A DNA stretch of 50,882 bases from Hungatella sp. UBA5385 (GTDB lineage Bacteria; Bacillota; Clostridia; Lachnospirales; Lachnospiraceae). Positions within the stretch are counted from its first letter, which is position 1. Every line of letters starts with the position of its first letter. Location of the stretch: assembly GCA_002409995.1 (NCBI GenBank), contig DHOR01000024.1, positions 52,719-103,600 of the forward strand, given 5' to 3'. A program made the position numbers and the translations under genes. The notes beneath the pieces were generated by a model. It ran no database searches. It was not told where the DNA came from and saw nothing but the letters and a program-made list of their open reading frames with translations. Below, piece by piece: positions 43,021 through 50,882 of the stretch.

Positions 43021-44802
43021 ATGAAGCAGTCAATAAAAACTCTGGTCTCAGAGCATATTCTCAATATGCCCCTGAAACAAAAATTTTTAGGTATCTCTGT
43101 TCTGAATATATTAATGATTGCAATATCGGCTCTTATTGGAATTGAGCTTACAACCATATCCAATCAAAAGCTTCTCTATAAAACAATTGCCGGTTCCCTT
43201 TCTTATTCAGCAACAGACATTTCTAATAAACTGAATAATGTGGAGACCATGTCCGGTATGATTCTGGCAGACAGCTCTGTTCAGGATGCTTTGGCTGTTG
43301 TAAAGGATTCCCATGAACCCATTGAACGTACCAATGCCTATCAGGTTCTCAATGCATCTGTCCCTGATTACTTCCAGACATTTAAAAAGAATAACATTGC
43401 TTATATCAACCTTTATAATGATTCCTTTATTACCTATACCAACAAACCCCGCTCAGATGAAACACCTGAGTCTATCCAGCAGTCCATTGTAACAAAAGCT
43501 GAGGAACTGGAGGGGGCTGCTTACTGGGACACAGGCTACAGCAATACCTATGGACTTTTTCTGGCACGTAATATACGGCGCATTTATCGCACACAGCTGG
43601 ATTCGCTGGGTACCATGCTGATCTCTATTAATATGGAAAATCTGGTCACCTCTTCCACCCTTTTCAGCTCTCAATATGAAGATGCTGCTTACCTTCTATT
43701 TGATGAAAAGGTACCTGTTTATCATTCTAAGAATCTGACAGAAGAACAGACTCTTCAGATTCAAAACAGCAATATTGAAGATTATAAAGTAATCCATTTA
43801 GGCAGTGATGATTATTTTGCAGTTAAAGGCACTATACCAACCTATGACTGGGATTATATCTGTCTGGTTTCCTATGACAGTATTGCTTCCACTATCGCAA
43901 TTTCAAAGGGTATCTGTATCGGCATTATTCTGCTGATGATCCTCATATCCTTCCTTCTGTCAAGAAAGCTAATTACTTCTGTGACCGGACATATGATTAC
44001 GCTTGTGGAGAAAATAAGAGCCTTCGGCCTTGATGAGACAAAGACCTTGGATGTGGGATATAATTATACTAACAGAAACGATGAAATCGGAATTCTCCAC
44101 CGCCAGTTTGACCAGATGGCAGATGAAATCCGTAATCTAATTCAAGTAAACTATGTCAATGAACTTCTGACGAAGGAAGCCCAGCTGAAAGCTTTGGAAA
44201 ACCAAATCAATCCTCACTTTCTCTACAATACTCTGGAATCCATTAACTGGAGAGCAAAGGCAATTGGAGAAAAGGATATTTCATCCATGGTGGAATCTCT
44301 GGGAACACTTTTGCGTATTACCTTAAGCAAAGAGAACCGACATTCCACTCTTAAGAAAGAACTGGACCTTGTTCAGTGCTATATGGCAATTCAGCAGATT
44401 CGCTTTGAGGAACGGCTGGTATATAAAATTCTGATTAAACCTGAGTTTTTCAATGCCAATATCCCTCTTCTCACCATTCAGCCCCTGGTTGAAAATGCCA
44501 TCTACTATGGACTGGAGGAAAGCACAGAAACCTGCTGCATAACCATTATGGCAGACTGCAAAGACAACTGTCTGTTTATCTATGTAAAAAATGACGGTTC
44601 CCAATTTGAAGAGAATCTTCTGGAGAAACTGACTACACAGCAGATTCAACCAAGAGGTCTGGGAATCGGTCTGTTAAATATTGACAAAAGACTGAAACTG
44701 AAATACGGAGAGTCCTATGGACTTTCTCTCTACAACGAAGAAGAACAGGCAGTCGCCTGCATCGTAATACCCTATTTTACCGAAGAGCATATGGAGGTGT
44801 AA
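43021..44802 (+). CDS. YesM-like sensor histidine kinase
   Basis: About 593 residues. ATG 43021 is chosen because AGAAAGGA precedes it and the promoter's start point near 42988 excludes the longer frame. A membrane helix near 25-45, an extracellular sensor to about 300, a second helix (ISKGICIGIILLMILISFLL), HAMP, the phospho-acceptor box INPHFLYNTLESIN, and a HATPase domain (IQPLVENAIYYGL). It should sense an external sugar or related compound and phosphorylate the regulator encoded next. Confidence 0.92.
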   Translation: MKQSIKTLVSEHILNMPLKQKFLGISVLNILMIAISALIGIELTTISNQKLLYKTIAGSLSYSATDISNKLNNVETMSGMILADSSVQDALAVVKDSHEPIERTNAYQVLNASVPDYFQTFKKNNIAYINLYNDSFITYTNKPRSDETPESIQQSIVTKAEELEGAAYWDTGYSNTYGLFLARNIRRIYRTQLDSLGTMLISINMENLVTSSTLFSSQYEDAAYLLFDEKVPVYHSKNLTEEQTLQIQNSNIEDYKVIHLGSDDYFAVKGTIPTYDWDYICLVSYDSIASTIAISKGICIGIILLMILISFLLSRKLITSVTGHMITLVEKIRAFGLDETKTLDVGYNYTNRNDEIGILHRQFDQMADEIRNLIQVNYVNELLTKEAQLKALENQINPHFLYNTLESINWRAKAIGEKDISSMVESLGTLLRITLSKENRHSTLKKELDLVQCYMAIQQIRFEERLVYKILIKPEFFNANIPLLTIQPLVENAIYYGLEESTETCCITIMADCKDNCLFIYVKNDGSQFEENLLEKLTTQQIQPRGLGIGLLNIDKRLKLKYGESYGLSLYNEEEQAVACIVIPYFTEEHMEV

Positions 44803-44806
44803 CCAC

Positions 44807-46339
44807 TTGTTGAAACTTATAATTGCAGATGATGAACGGGTGATTCGTGAAACGATTTCCCACCTTATTGATTGGAACAGCATTGGTATCGAATTAATCG
44901 GCTTATGCAAAGACGGCATTGAAGCTTATGATATGATTCTGGATGAATCTCCGGATATTGTTCTTACAGATATCCGGATGCCCGGACTGTCCGGACTGGA
45001 ATTAATTCAGAAAATCTCTCAGACAGATTTAGATACCCAGTTTATCCTGCTCTCCGGTTACGGGGAGTTTGATTATGCCAAAGAAGCCATGAAATACGGT
45101 GTCCGTCACTATCTGCTTAAACCATGTAATGAAGAACAGATTATATCCAGCATGAAATCTGTCATCGAAGATTGTTATCATAAGCGTGCATTTCACAGGT
45201 TTCAGGAACAGCAGAAGCTTTTATCTGAGAACCTCCACAGCAATATTCTGACCAACATTATTAATGAAGGAGTCAGTTTAGGTTATGAAGGAAATTATGA
45301 TCAGATTTATGAGTCCTATCAGCAGTTCATAGATTTTGACAGCACTGCATATCAGCTTTATTATTTGTATTTTCTGGAGGAACACAACCTGTCTTCCTGC
45401 CTGGAATACATAAAAAGCTACGGCAAAGCCTACGCACCCAGCATACCCATTCATGGAGTCTATGTAAACAATACTCTCCTGCTGTTCTTCCAGTCCTATG
45501 GGAATCCGGAGCATAATTTTGACAAGTTTTTAGATACCTTATATTTCGATGATCAGGCAGTAAGCTTAAGCTGGGAACAGGTTGCTTATCCTAACCTGTC
45601 CCTTCTATTGGACATGCTGTTAAAAAAGATATCCAGATACGGAACCATATATTATATTAACAATTTCCACCCTATCCCTACCTGTAACTACAAAAATCTG
45701 ATTCAGCAGACCGATATATTATGCAATCAGATTTTAACAGAAGATGATAAGACCAGAGAGGAAGCAGGTGCAGAGCTTAAGAGAATCTTTCACGAGATTA
45801 CAAATCCTGACTTTATGATTCAGCTTGCTTCCAGCCTTGTAATCCGCAGCTCTTCCAAAGCGGATTCCTGCACTCCTGTAACAGCCACAGAATTCTTACT
45901 GGAATTAAACCAGGAAAGAGAAATCGAAGCCATCAGGTCCAGAGTATTGGATAAAACAGATGAAATCCTTGAGGATCTTGCTAAGAAAAATGAACGCCTT
46001 TGTGATTTTACAGAAAAAATCATGGTTTATGTAACAGAAAATCTTTCTGATCCCACCCTTACATTAAAATGGATATCAGAAAACTATCTCTTTATGAATG
46101 TGGACTATGTCAGCAAGAAATTTATAAAAGAAACAGGAATGAAATTCTCTACCTATCTGACAGAGCAGAGAATTAAGAAGGCAAAAGAACTTCTCTCTGA
46201 TGGAGATTCCGAGAAAATACACTATGTGGCAGAGGTGGTGGGCTGCGGCAATAACCCTCAGTATTTCAGCCAAATCTTTAAGAAAAATACAGGAATGACT
46301 CCCAGTGCATATGCGAAAAAGATGGGGAGTTCAAAGTAA
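44807..46339 (+). CDS. YesN-like response regulator with AraC DNA-binding domain
   Basis: A 510-residue regulator. The receiver has the phospho-acceptor in IVLTDIRMPGLSG. The C-terminal AraC pair is LKWISENYLFMNVDYVSKKF and HYVAEVVGCGNNPQYFSQIF. The start is TTG with GGAGG 9 bases upstream, 4 bases after the kinase stop. It should activate the importer and amidohydrolase genes through the CGGTTTT boxes. Confidence 0.92.
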   Translation: MLKLIIADDERVIRETISHLIDWNSIGIELIGLCKDGIEAYDMILDESPDIVLTDIRMPGLSGLELIQKISQTDLDTQFILLSGYGEFDYAKEAMKYGVRHYLLKPCNEEQIISSMKSVIEDCYHKRAFHRFQEQQKLLSENLHSNILTNIINEGVSLGYEGNYDQIYESYQQFIDFDSTAYQLYYLYFLEEHNLSSCLEYIKSYGKAYAPSIPIHGVYVNNTLLLFFQSYGNPEHNFDKFLDTLYFDDQAVSLSWEQVAYPNLSLLLDMLLKKISRYGTIYYINNFHPIPTCNYKNLIQQTDILCNQILTEDDKTREEAGAELKRIFHEITNPDFMIQLASSLVIRSSSKADSCTPVTATEFLLELNQEREIEAIRSRVLDKTDEILEDLAKKNERLCDFTEKIMVYVTENLSDPTLTLKWISENYLFMNVDYVSKKFIKETGMKFSTYLTEQRIKKAKELLSDGDSEKIHYVAEVVGCGNNPQYFSQIFKKNTGMTPSAYAKKMGSSK

Positions 46340-46363
46340 ATATGATGTTATTGGAGGACTAAA

Positions 46364-47194
46364 TTGAAACTTCATCAATATAACGGGGATAATAGTTTAT
46401 TTAATGAATTTCGAATTAAATGTAATGAATGCAGCGGTATATGCTGTGTTGCGTTATACTATTCTAAATTTGATGGGTTTCCTGCTGATAAAGTGGCAGG
46501 AATACCCTGTCACAATTTAGATGATGATTTTCGCTGCTCTATTCACAAGGAATTGCATTCCAAACATTTGAAGGGTTGTATGGCCTACGATTGCTGTGGA
46601 GCGGGTCAAATTGTGACTTCCCTCTATGGAGAGGAAAATTGGAAATCAAATCCACAGACAGCTGAAGAAGTATTTGATGTGTTTATAAAAACGTTTTATC
46701 TGCAGCAAATGTTGTGGTATTTATCGGAAGTTTTAACATTACAGCCAGCAAAGACACTTTGGGAAGAAGCCGCTAATTATATAGAGGAATTACATCTTCT
46801 TTTGAAATCTTCTCCCTCTAATATTTTAAGTTTTGATATGGACGAATTTGGAGTAAAGGTAAATTTAATGCTGAATAATTCTTGGACCATGGTGAAAAAA
46901 GAAGTTGGCAATTCAAAGAAAACTACTAAGAAAAAAGATTTCATGGGGTATAATTTCAAAAAAGCCAATCTAAACGGATACGATTTTAGCACAGCACTTT
47001 TAATAGCAGCAAATCTTGAGGGCTGTGATTTGACTGGCTGTAATTTCCTTGGAGCTGATATGCGGGATACTAATATTAAAAATGCTGATTTGAGCGAAGG
47101 CGTGTTTTTGACACAAGGGCAAATTAACGCGGCTAAAGGGAACTTAAATACTCATATTCCTGAGCACCTTGTAATGCCTTCTACATGGCTCTGA
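46364..47194 (+). CDS. Cys-cluster and pentapeptide-repeat fusion protein
   Basis: A 276-residue protein starting with TTG, with GGAGG upstream. Residues 20-85 hold ten cysteines (CNECSGICC, CHNLDDDFRCSIH, CMAYDCC), resembling the YkgJ-type metal-binding cluster. The middle is helical. Residues about 200-250 form pentapeptide repeats (ANLNGYDFSTALL, ANLEGCDLTGCNFLGADM), ending in the common LTQGQINAAKGN and MPSTW. Pentapeptide coils bind proteins such as gyrase, but this fusion has no known role. It follows the regulator by 24 bases. Confidence 0.8.
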   Translation: MKLHQYNGDNSLFNEFRIKCNECSGICCVALYYSKFDGFPADKVAGIPCHNLDDDFRCSIHKELHSKHLKGCMAYDCCGAGQIVTSLYGEENWKSNPQTAEEVFDVFIKTFYLQQMLWYLSEVLTLQPAKTLWEEAANYIEELHLLLKSSPSNILSFDMDEFGVKVNLMLNNSWTMVKKEVGNSKKTTKKKDFMGYNFKKANLNGYDFSTALLIAANLEGCDLTGCNFLGADMRDTNIKNADLSEGVFLTQGQINAAKGNLNTHIPEHLVMPSTWL

Positions 47195-47222
47195 CTACAG
47201 CTAAAAAAACCATAGTCAGAGC
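47188..47222. terminator. Bidirectional terminator between pentapeptide and endolysin genes
   Basis: GCTCTGACTA (47188-47197) pairs perfectly with TAGTCAGAGC (47213-47222). TTTAGTTT follows on the plus strand. The left arm overlaps the last pentapeptide codons. Confidence 0.8.
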
Positions 47223-47228
47223 TTTAGT

Positions 47229-47969
47229 TTACAGGTTATTCTCCTGTGCAACAAACCATATCTCCTGTGCCCCATTATCTTTGGAATGCCAGCAAGCGCC
47301 TTCCAAAGGACCATCCTTTGTATTATCCAGGAAAAACCAGTCACCGGAACCATCATCTGGATCACAGACTTTCCCATCCCAGCGATGCCAGCCTGATACC
47401 ATATAACCGTCCCTGTTAAACAGATAATAATGATTGTTAATAATATGCCATGCATTGGCAGGAAATGTTCCATCAGCTTTGCGGTACCAATAACCCGTTG
47501 CATTCTTAATCCAGCCTGTTTTTTCTTCTTTTACCCAGGTCTTCATAAATACCTGAGGATTTTCATAAACCTTTTTAATTCCTGAAGTGGAGCTGCCCCA
47601 GTCAGGCAGCTGAAAATGAGGTTTATCTACAATGCTTTTCCAGTTTCCTCCCCATTCCAGACCAAGACTGGCACCAATGGCACCTACTTTTTCAAAAAAC
47701 TGACCGGATTCATTATAAGCGCCTTTTCCATCATTGCGGAAGATATCAAATGCAGTTCCCCACTGATGATAGGAATTATAAGAACCTCCCTGTGCATTGG
47801 TTACAATATTTCCTGGTTTTGTGCGGCCCTGAGCATACAGAGCATCCTGTTCTTCTACAGTTCGTAGAGTTTCTCCAATGGCTATTTTATACCCTTGTTT
47901 ACTACATTCCTCTATCAAACGTCCTGCCAAAAGCTGCAGCTTGGGATGACACAACGCAATATTTCTCAT
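47229..47969 (-). CDS. M15 peptidase with cell-wall-binding repeats, endolysin-like
   Basis: A 246-residue protein. Residues 1-125 are an M15-type peptidoglycan peptidase with zinc ligands in HQWGTAFD and KPHFQL. Residues about 145-200 contain aromatic choline-binding-type repeats (GWIKNATGYWYRKADG, HYYLFNRDGYMVSGWH). There is no signal peptide, as in phage endolysins released through holins. No holin or other phage gene is adjacent. It may be a domesticated phage lysin. AAGGTGAG precedes the ATG. Confidence 0.82.
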   Translation of the reverse strand: MRNIALCHPKLQLLAGRLIEECSKQGYKIAIGETLRTVEEQDALYAQGRTKPGNIVTNAQGGSYNSYHQWGTAFDIFRNDGKGAYNESGQFFEKVGAIGASLGLEWGGNWKSIVDKPHFQLPDWGSSTSGIKKVYENPQVFMKTWVKEEKTGWIKNATGYWYRKADGTFPANAWHIINNHYYLFNRDGYMVSGWHRWDGKVCDPDDGSGDWFFLDNTKDGPLEGACWHSKDNGAQEIWFVAQENNL

Positions 47970-48001
47970 AATCTCACCTTGTCCTTTCCCTATATAATAT
48001 G

Positions 48002-48034
48002 AAAGAAGGTTCGGAAATGTCCCGAACCTTCTTT
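48002..48034 (-). terminator. Terminator of the radA-tatD-cmpB operon
   Basis: AAAGAAGGTTCGG (48002-48014) pairs perfectly with CCGAACCTTCTTT (48022-48034). On the minus strand it follows the membrane-protein stop by about 26 bases. Confidence 0.85.
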
Positions 48035-48060
48035 GCCTGTAAATTTATAATCCTGCTGCT

Positions 48061-48627
48061 TCAAAATCCTGTTGCATTGCTGAAATTACTGCCCAAAAAT
48101 GCCCGCATCACAAGATCAATGAAAAACACACCTGCAAGCCCATAAGTAATCATATGCATTTTACGATTATTAATAGTAGTAATCAATTTATCCAGCACAG
48201 GATGGATTCCATACAGAATCACCAAACCGCCCAAACCAAACCTGATGCTTGTATTCAGTGCAATTCTACCCTGAAACTGGTACTTATAATTATCATAATC
48301 CCACAGCCATTCACCTATGGTAAATTCCATAATATAGCTTGTGATCAGTTCAATGACTGTGGTTAGAACCACAACTGCACAAAACATATAAACCGGAGTC
48401 ATATTAATCTTACCAATATAAGATTTTTTATACTTGTGTTTATTCAGTGGAATCAGAAACAGCAAAGCTCCGAATCCATAAATTGGCAGATACGGGCCAA
48501 ACATAAATCCCCTGTTAACAAATCCTACCCGAAACACAAAAATACCAAGGAGTACCTCATACATCCAGCCTACAAAACCATAGGCAAGAAAACACAGAAA
48601 CAGATCCCTGACTTTTTCCTTTTTCAC
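48061..48627 (-). CDS. CmpB-like putative ABC permease (PF06541 type)
   Basis: A 188-residue membrane protein with four to five helices. It opens FLCFLAYGFVGWMYEVLLGI and contains GFMFGPYLPIYGFGAL and SYIMEFTIGEWLWDY. These motifs are typical of the CmpB-type family common in Clostridia. Despite the family name, no transport role is proven. It is the last gene after tatD, with a 14-base gap. Confidence 0.8.
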   Translation of the reverse strand: MKKEKVRDLFLCFLAYGFVGWMYEVLLGIFVFRVGFVNRGFMFGPYLPIYGFGALLFLIPLNKHKYKKSYIGKINMTPVYMFCAVVVLTTVIELITSYIMEFTIGEWLWDYDNYKYQFQGRIALNTSIRFGLGGLVILYGIHPVLDKLITTINNRKMHMITYGLAGVFFIDLVMRAFLGSNFSNATGF

Positions 48628-48641
48628 TCTCCCAGCCCCCT

Positions 48642-49430
48642 TTACAGATTGAAAAACCTTCTTGTATTTGCAAGCGTAATCCGCTTTACATCCTCTACAT
48701 CAATCCCCTTTACCTCAGCAATCTTATCAGCTACATACTTTATGTTCTCAGGAACATTTCTCCGTTCCAATCCCTTGATATTAAGGGGAGTCAGATAAGG
48801 TGCATCTGTCTCAATCATCAGTCTGTCCAGAGGGATGATCTTCAGCGCTTCCAGCACCTCTTTATTTCTTCTGTGATCGCAAATCCAGCCTGTAAGCCCA
48901 ATGAAACAGCCAAGCTGTAAATACCGGTAAGCAGTTTCTTTAGATCCTGTAAAACAATGAACTACACTGCGTTTGCAAACGCCGCGGTGCATTTTCATCA
49001 TCTTTAGAAAATCCTGCTCTGCAGATCGTTCATGAAGAAACAGCGGAAGCTCCATAGTCTCTGCCATATCTAAAATATCGCTAAAGCATCTCTTTTGATT
49101 CTCTTTTGTGGAAAACATTCTGTCATAATCAAGGCCGGCCTCACCTAAGGCGATGATATGGCTCCTGTTGGTCTGAATCAGTGTTTCCATCTCCTTCTGA
49201 TACTGGGAATTCCATTCATCAGCATTATGAGGATGAATTCCACAGGTGCACCAGAGGTATTCCTTCTTTTGTTTTTTTACATAATTGACTGCTGCTTTAT
49301 CTGACTTTAGATCAGTTCCTGTTAAAATCATTCCTACTCCTGCAGCCAGTGACTTTTTAACAATTTCCTCCCGATCAGAGTCAAATTGTTTCCCCATTAA
49401 GTTGACTCCGATATCTATATAACTTAACAT
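48642..49430 (-). CDS. tatD: TatD family metal-dependent DNase
   Basis: A 262-residue hydrolase. Motifs: TCGIHPHNADEW, ALGEAGLDYDRMFSTKENQ, LPLFLHERSA, VVHCFTGSKET and IETDAPYLTP. The N-terminus YIDIGVNLMG lacks the HxH seen in YcfH/YabD and is like that of Escherichia coli TatD itself. It should act as a 3'-5' nuclease in DNA repair or breakdown. It begins 9 bases after the radA stop. Confidence 0.9.
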   Translation of the reverse strand: MLSYIDIGVNLMGKQFDSDREEIVKKSLAAGVGMILTGTDLKSDKAAVNYVKKQKKEYLWCTCGIHPHNADEWNSQYQKEMETLIQTNRSHIIALGEAGLDYDRMFSTKENQKRCFSDILDMAETMELPLFLHERSAEQDFLKMMKMHRGVCKRSVVHCFTGSKETAYRYLQLGCFIGLTGWICDHRRNKEVLEALKIIPLDRLMIETDAPYLTPLNIKGLERRNVPENIKYVADKIAEVKGIDVEDVKRITLANTRRFFNL

Positions 49431-49439
49431 TTTAATCTC

Positions 49440-50834
49440 CTATATATATCCAATTGCTTCTCTTACATTTTCCACACCAATGAGGCGGATTCCTTTAACT
49501 TCCTCCATCTTATCCATGGAAATCTTAGGCAGTATACATTTGGTAAAGCCCAGTTTCTTAGCCTCACTGACTCTCTGCTGTGCCATGGAAACTGCACGCA
49601 CCTCTCCTGCCAGACCCACCTCACCAAATATAATGGTTTTGGGATCAACAGCCTTATCCTTCATGCTGGATACAAGGGCCATCATAATAGCAAGGTCAAG
49701 GGCCGGCTCATTCATCTTCAGCCCGCCTGCAATATTTACATAGGCATCAAGATGAGACAGATCATAATGACACCGCTTTTCCAACACTGCAATCAGCACA
49801 TTGACTCTGTTAAAATCAGTTCCTGCTGCAGTTCTTCTAGGCATACCAAAGGCAGTGGGAGTAATAAGAGCCTGAACTTCCAACAGCATAGGTCTTGTTC
49901 CCTCCATGGAACAAGCAACCACTGCACCTGAGGCATCCTCCGGCCTTCCGCTTATCATATATTCCGATGGATTGGTGACTTCTGCAAGGCCGCTTTCCAT
50001 CATTTCAAAAACTCCGATTTCATTGGTTGAGCCAAAGCGGTTCTTAACACCTCGTATAATGCGGTAGGAAGCGCTTCTCTCCCCTTCAAAGTATAACACT
50101 GTATCAACCATATGCTCCAGCACTCTGGGGCCTGCAACAACGCCTTCCTTGGTTACATGACCAACGATAAAGACTGCAATACCTGCGCCCTTAGCGATCT
50201 GCATCAGAATATTGGTGGATTCACGTACCTGGCTTACACTTCCCGGCGCTGATCCGATCTCATCCCGGAACATGGTCTGAATGGAGTCAATCACCACAAC
50301 ATCAGGCTTTTCCTCAGCTATAACACCATCAATTAAATCCACATTGGTTTCACATAGAAACAGAAGCTCTCCTGTTACATCTCCGATTCTGTTGGCACGA
50401 AGCTTAATCTGCTTTAAAGATTCCTCACCGGATATGTAGAGAACCTTACGTTTTGAAGCAGCCAGATTGCGGCATACCTGAAGCAGCAGGGTGGATTTAC
50501 CGATACCCGGATCACCGCCTACCAGAACCAGAGAGCCCTTTACAATTCCGCCTCCCAGCACACGGTCCAGTTCTCCAAAGCCTGTTGCCATACGGTCCTG
50601 TTCATCGATGGAAATCTCTGATAAACGAGCTGGTTTAACCCTGCCGGTTCCATGGGGATTCCCGGGACTCCCTGTACCTCCGGAAAGTCCCCGCTTGGCA
50701 GCAGGCTCTTTTTTCGCAAGGGGTTCCTCTACAAATGTATTCCATTCTCTGCAGCCAGGACACTGTCCCAACCATTTTACTGATTCATAACCACATTCTT
50801 TACAGAAAAATGCAGTCGCTTTTGCTTTTGCCAT
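49440..50834 (-). CDS. radA: DNA repair protein RadA
   Basis: A 464-residue branch-migration helicase that helps process recombination intermediates. The N-terminal zinc finger is CKECGYESVKWLGQCPGC. Walker A is GGDPGIGKSTLL, followed by ISGEES. The RadA-specific KNRFGSTNE is present, and the C-terminal Lon-like domain includes AGGLKMNEPALDLAI. AGAAAGG lies before the ATG. It heads the radA-tatD-cmpB unit. A palindromic repeat lies 34 bases upstream, at the window edge. Confidence 0.96.
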   Translation of the reverse strand: MAKAKATAFFCKECGYESVKWLGQCPGCREWNTFVEEPLAKKEPAAKRGLSGGTGSPGNPHGTGRVKPARLSEISIDEQDRMATGFGELDRVLGGGIVKGSLVLVGGDPGIGKSTLLLQVCRNLAASKRKVLYISGEESLKQIKLRANRIGDVTGELLFLCETNVDLIDGVIAEEKPDVVVIDSIQTMFRDEIGSAPGSVSQVRESTNILMQIAKGAGIAVFIVGHVTKEGVVAGPRVLEHMVDTVLYFEGERSASYRIIRGVKNRFGSTNEIGVFEMMESGLAEVTNPSEYMISGRPEDASGAVVACSMEGTRPMLLEVQALITPTAFGMPRRTAAGTDFNRVNVLIAVLEKRCHYDLSHLDAYVNIAGGLKMNEPALDLAIMMALVSSMKDKAVDPKTIIFGEVGLAGEVRAVSMAQQRVSEAKKLGFTKCILPKISMDKMEEVKGIRLIGVENVREAIGYI

Positions 50835-50868
50835 ATGTAATCCTTTCTGCCATTATAAATTTAAAACT

Positions 50869-50882
50869 GGGGTTCGACCCTT
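50869..50882. repeat. Dispersed palindromic repeat, left arm only, cut by the window edge
   Basis: GGGGTTCGACCCTT is identical to the left arm of the complete copies. The preceding bases (TTAAAACT) differ from all of them. The right arm is outside the window. Confidence 0.75.

Noticed and set aside
1..50882. CRISPR array
   Set aside because: I found no short direct repeats with regular spacers. The only dispersed repeats are the palindromes.

Overview
The window looks like a gut or soil Clostridia chromosome, most likely Lachnospiraceae. The evidence is low GC, strong AGGAGG ribosome sites, YesM/YesN-type two-component systems beside ABC importers, a trimeric NAD-linked [FeFe]-hydrogenase, a pyrophosphate-type phosphofructokinase and a single-chain 1255-residue PurL. 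I did no database search; names rest on motifs and domain order. Both ends of the window lie inside copies of the same palindromic repeat, which suggests a draft contig broken at repeats.

Layout. 0.1-2.5 kb: a two-gene ABC-2 exporter facing a MerR regulator that carries a membrane tail. 2.6-3.0 kb: a scar with two gene fragments and a 54-bp perfect palindrome. 3.0-13.9 kb (minus strand): a sulfur locus. One transcript encodes sulfatase, histidine kinase, AraC-type response regulator and a second sulfatase, all joined by 4-bp overlaps. A second unit encodes a SsuA-like lipoprotein, two SsuC-like permeases and two unlike SsuB-like ATPases. Both sulfatases lack signal peptides, so I infer import of a sulfated compound followed by desulfation in the cytoplasm. 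14.2-16.5 kb: a GH3 glycosidase. 16.6-17.3 kb: a 673-bp non-autonomous transposon with long inverted ends and a 5-bp target duplication, lying between purL and its terminator.

17.3-30.5 kb: purL, a frameshifted acetyltransferase, PPi-phosphofructokinase, an epimerase/NTF2 pair, a histidine phosphatase, an acidic sigma-like protein, a LysR regulator, an acetyltransferase, a Cas4-like/XPD helicase fusion and an HPr-like protein without its catalytic histidine. 31-35 kb: tRNA-Trp, a 3D-domain cell-wall protein, small proteins, a LysR regulator and a free-standing LysR DNA-binding domain. 34.9-38.4 kb: the hydrogenase operon. 38.6-46.3 kb: a sugar-type ABC importer with an amidohydrolase and a divergent YesM/YesN pair. 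Paired CGGTTTT boxes exactly 21 bp apart precede both minus-strand transcription units. 46.4-50.8 kb: a Cys-cluster/pentapeptide protein, a phage-type endolysin, and radA-tatD with a CmpB-like membrane protein.

The most notable observations are these. (1) The palindrome family keeps a fixed core while the outer stem differs from copy to copy, yet stays self-complementary within the complete copies. (2) In the sulfur-locus importer, all ATPase defects fall into one composite ATP site. (3) The sulfatase genes are interleaved with a two-component system. (4) Each of the two AraC-type response regulators has its own candidate operator.
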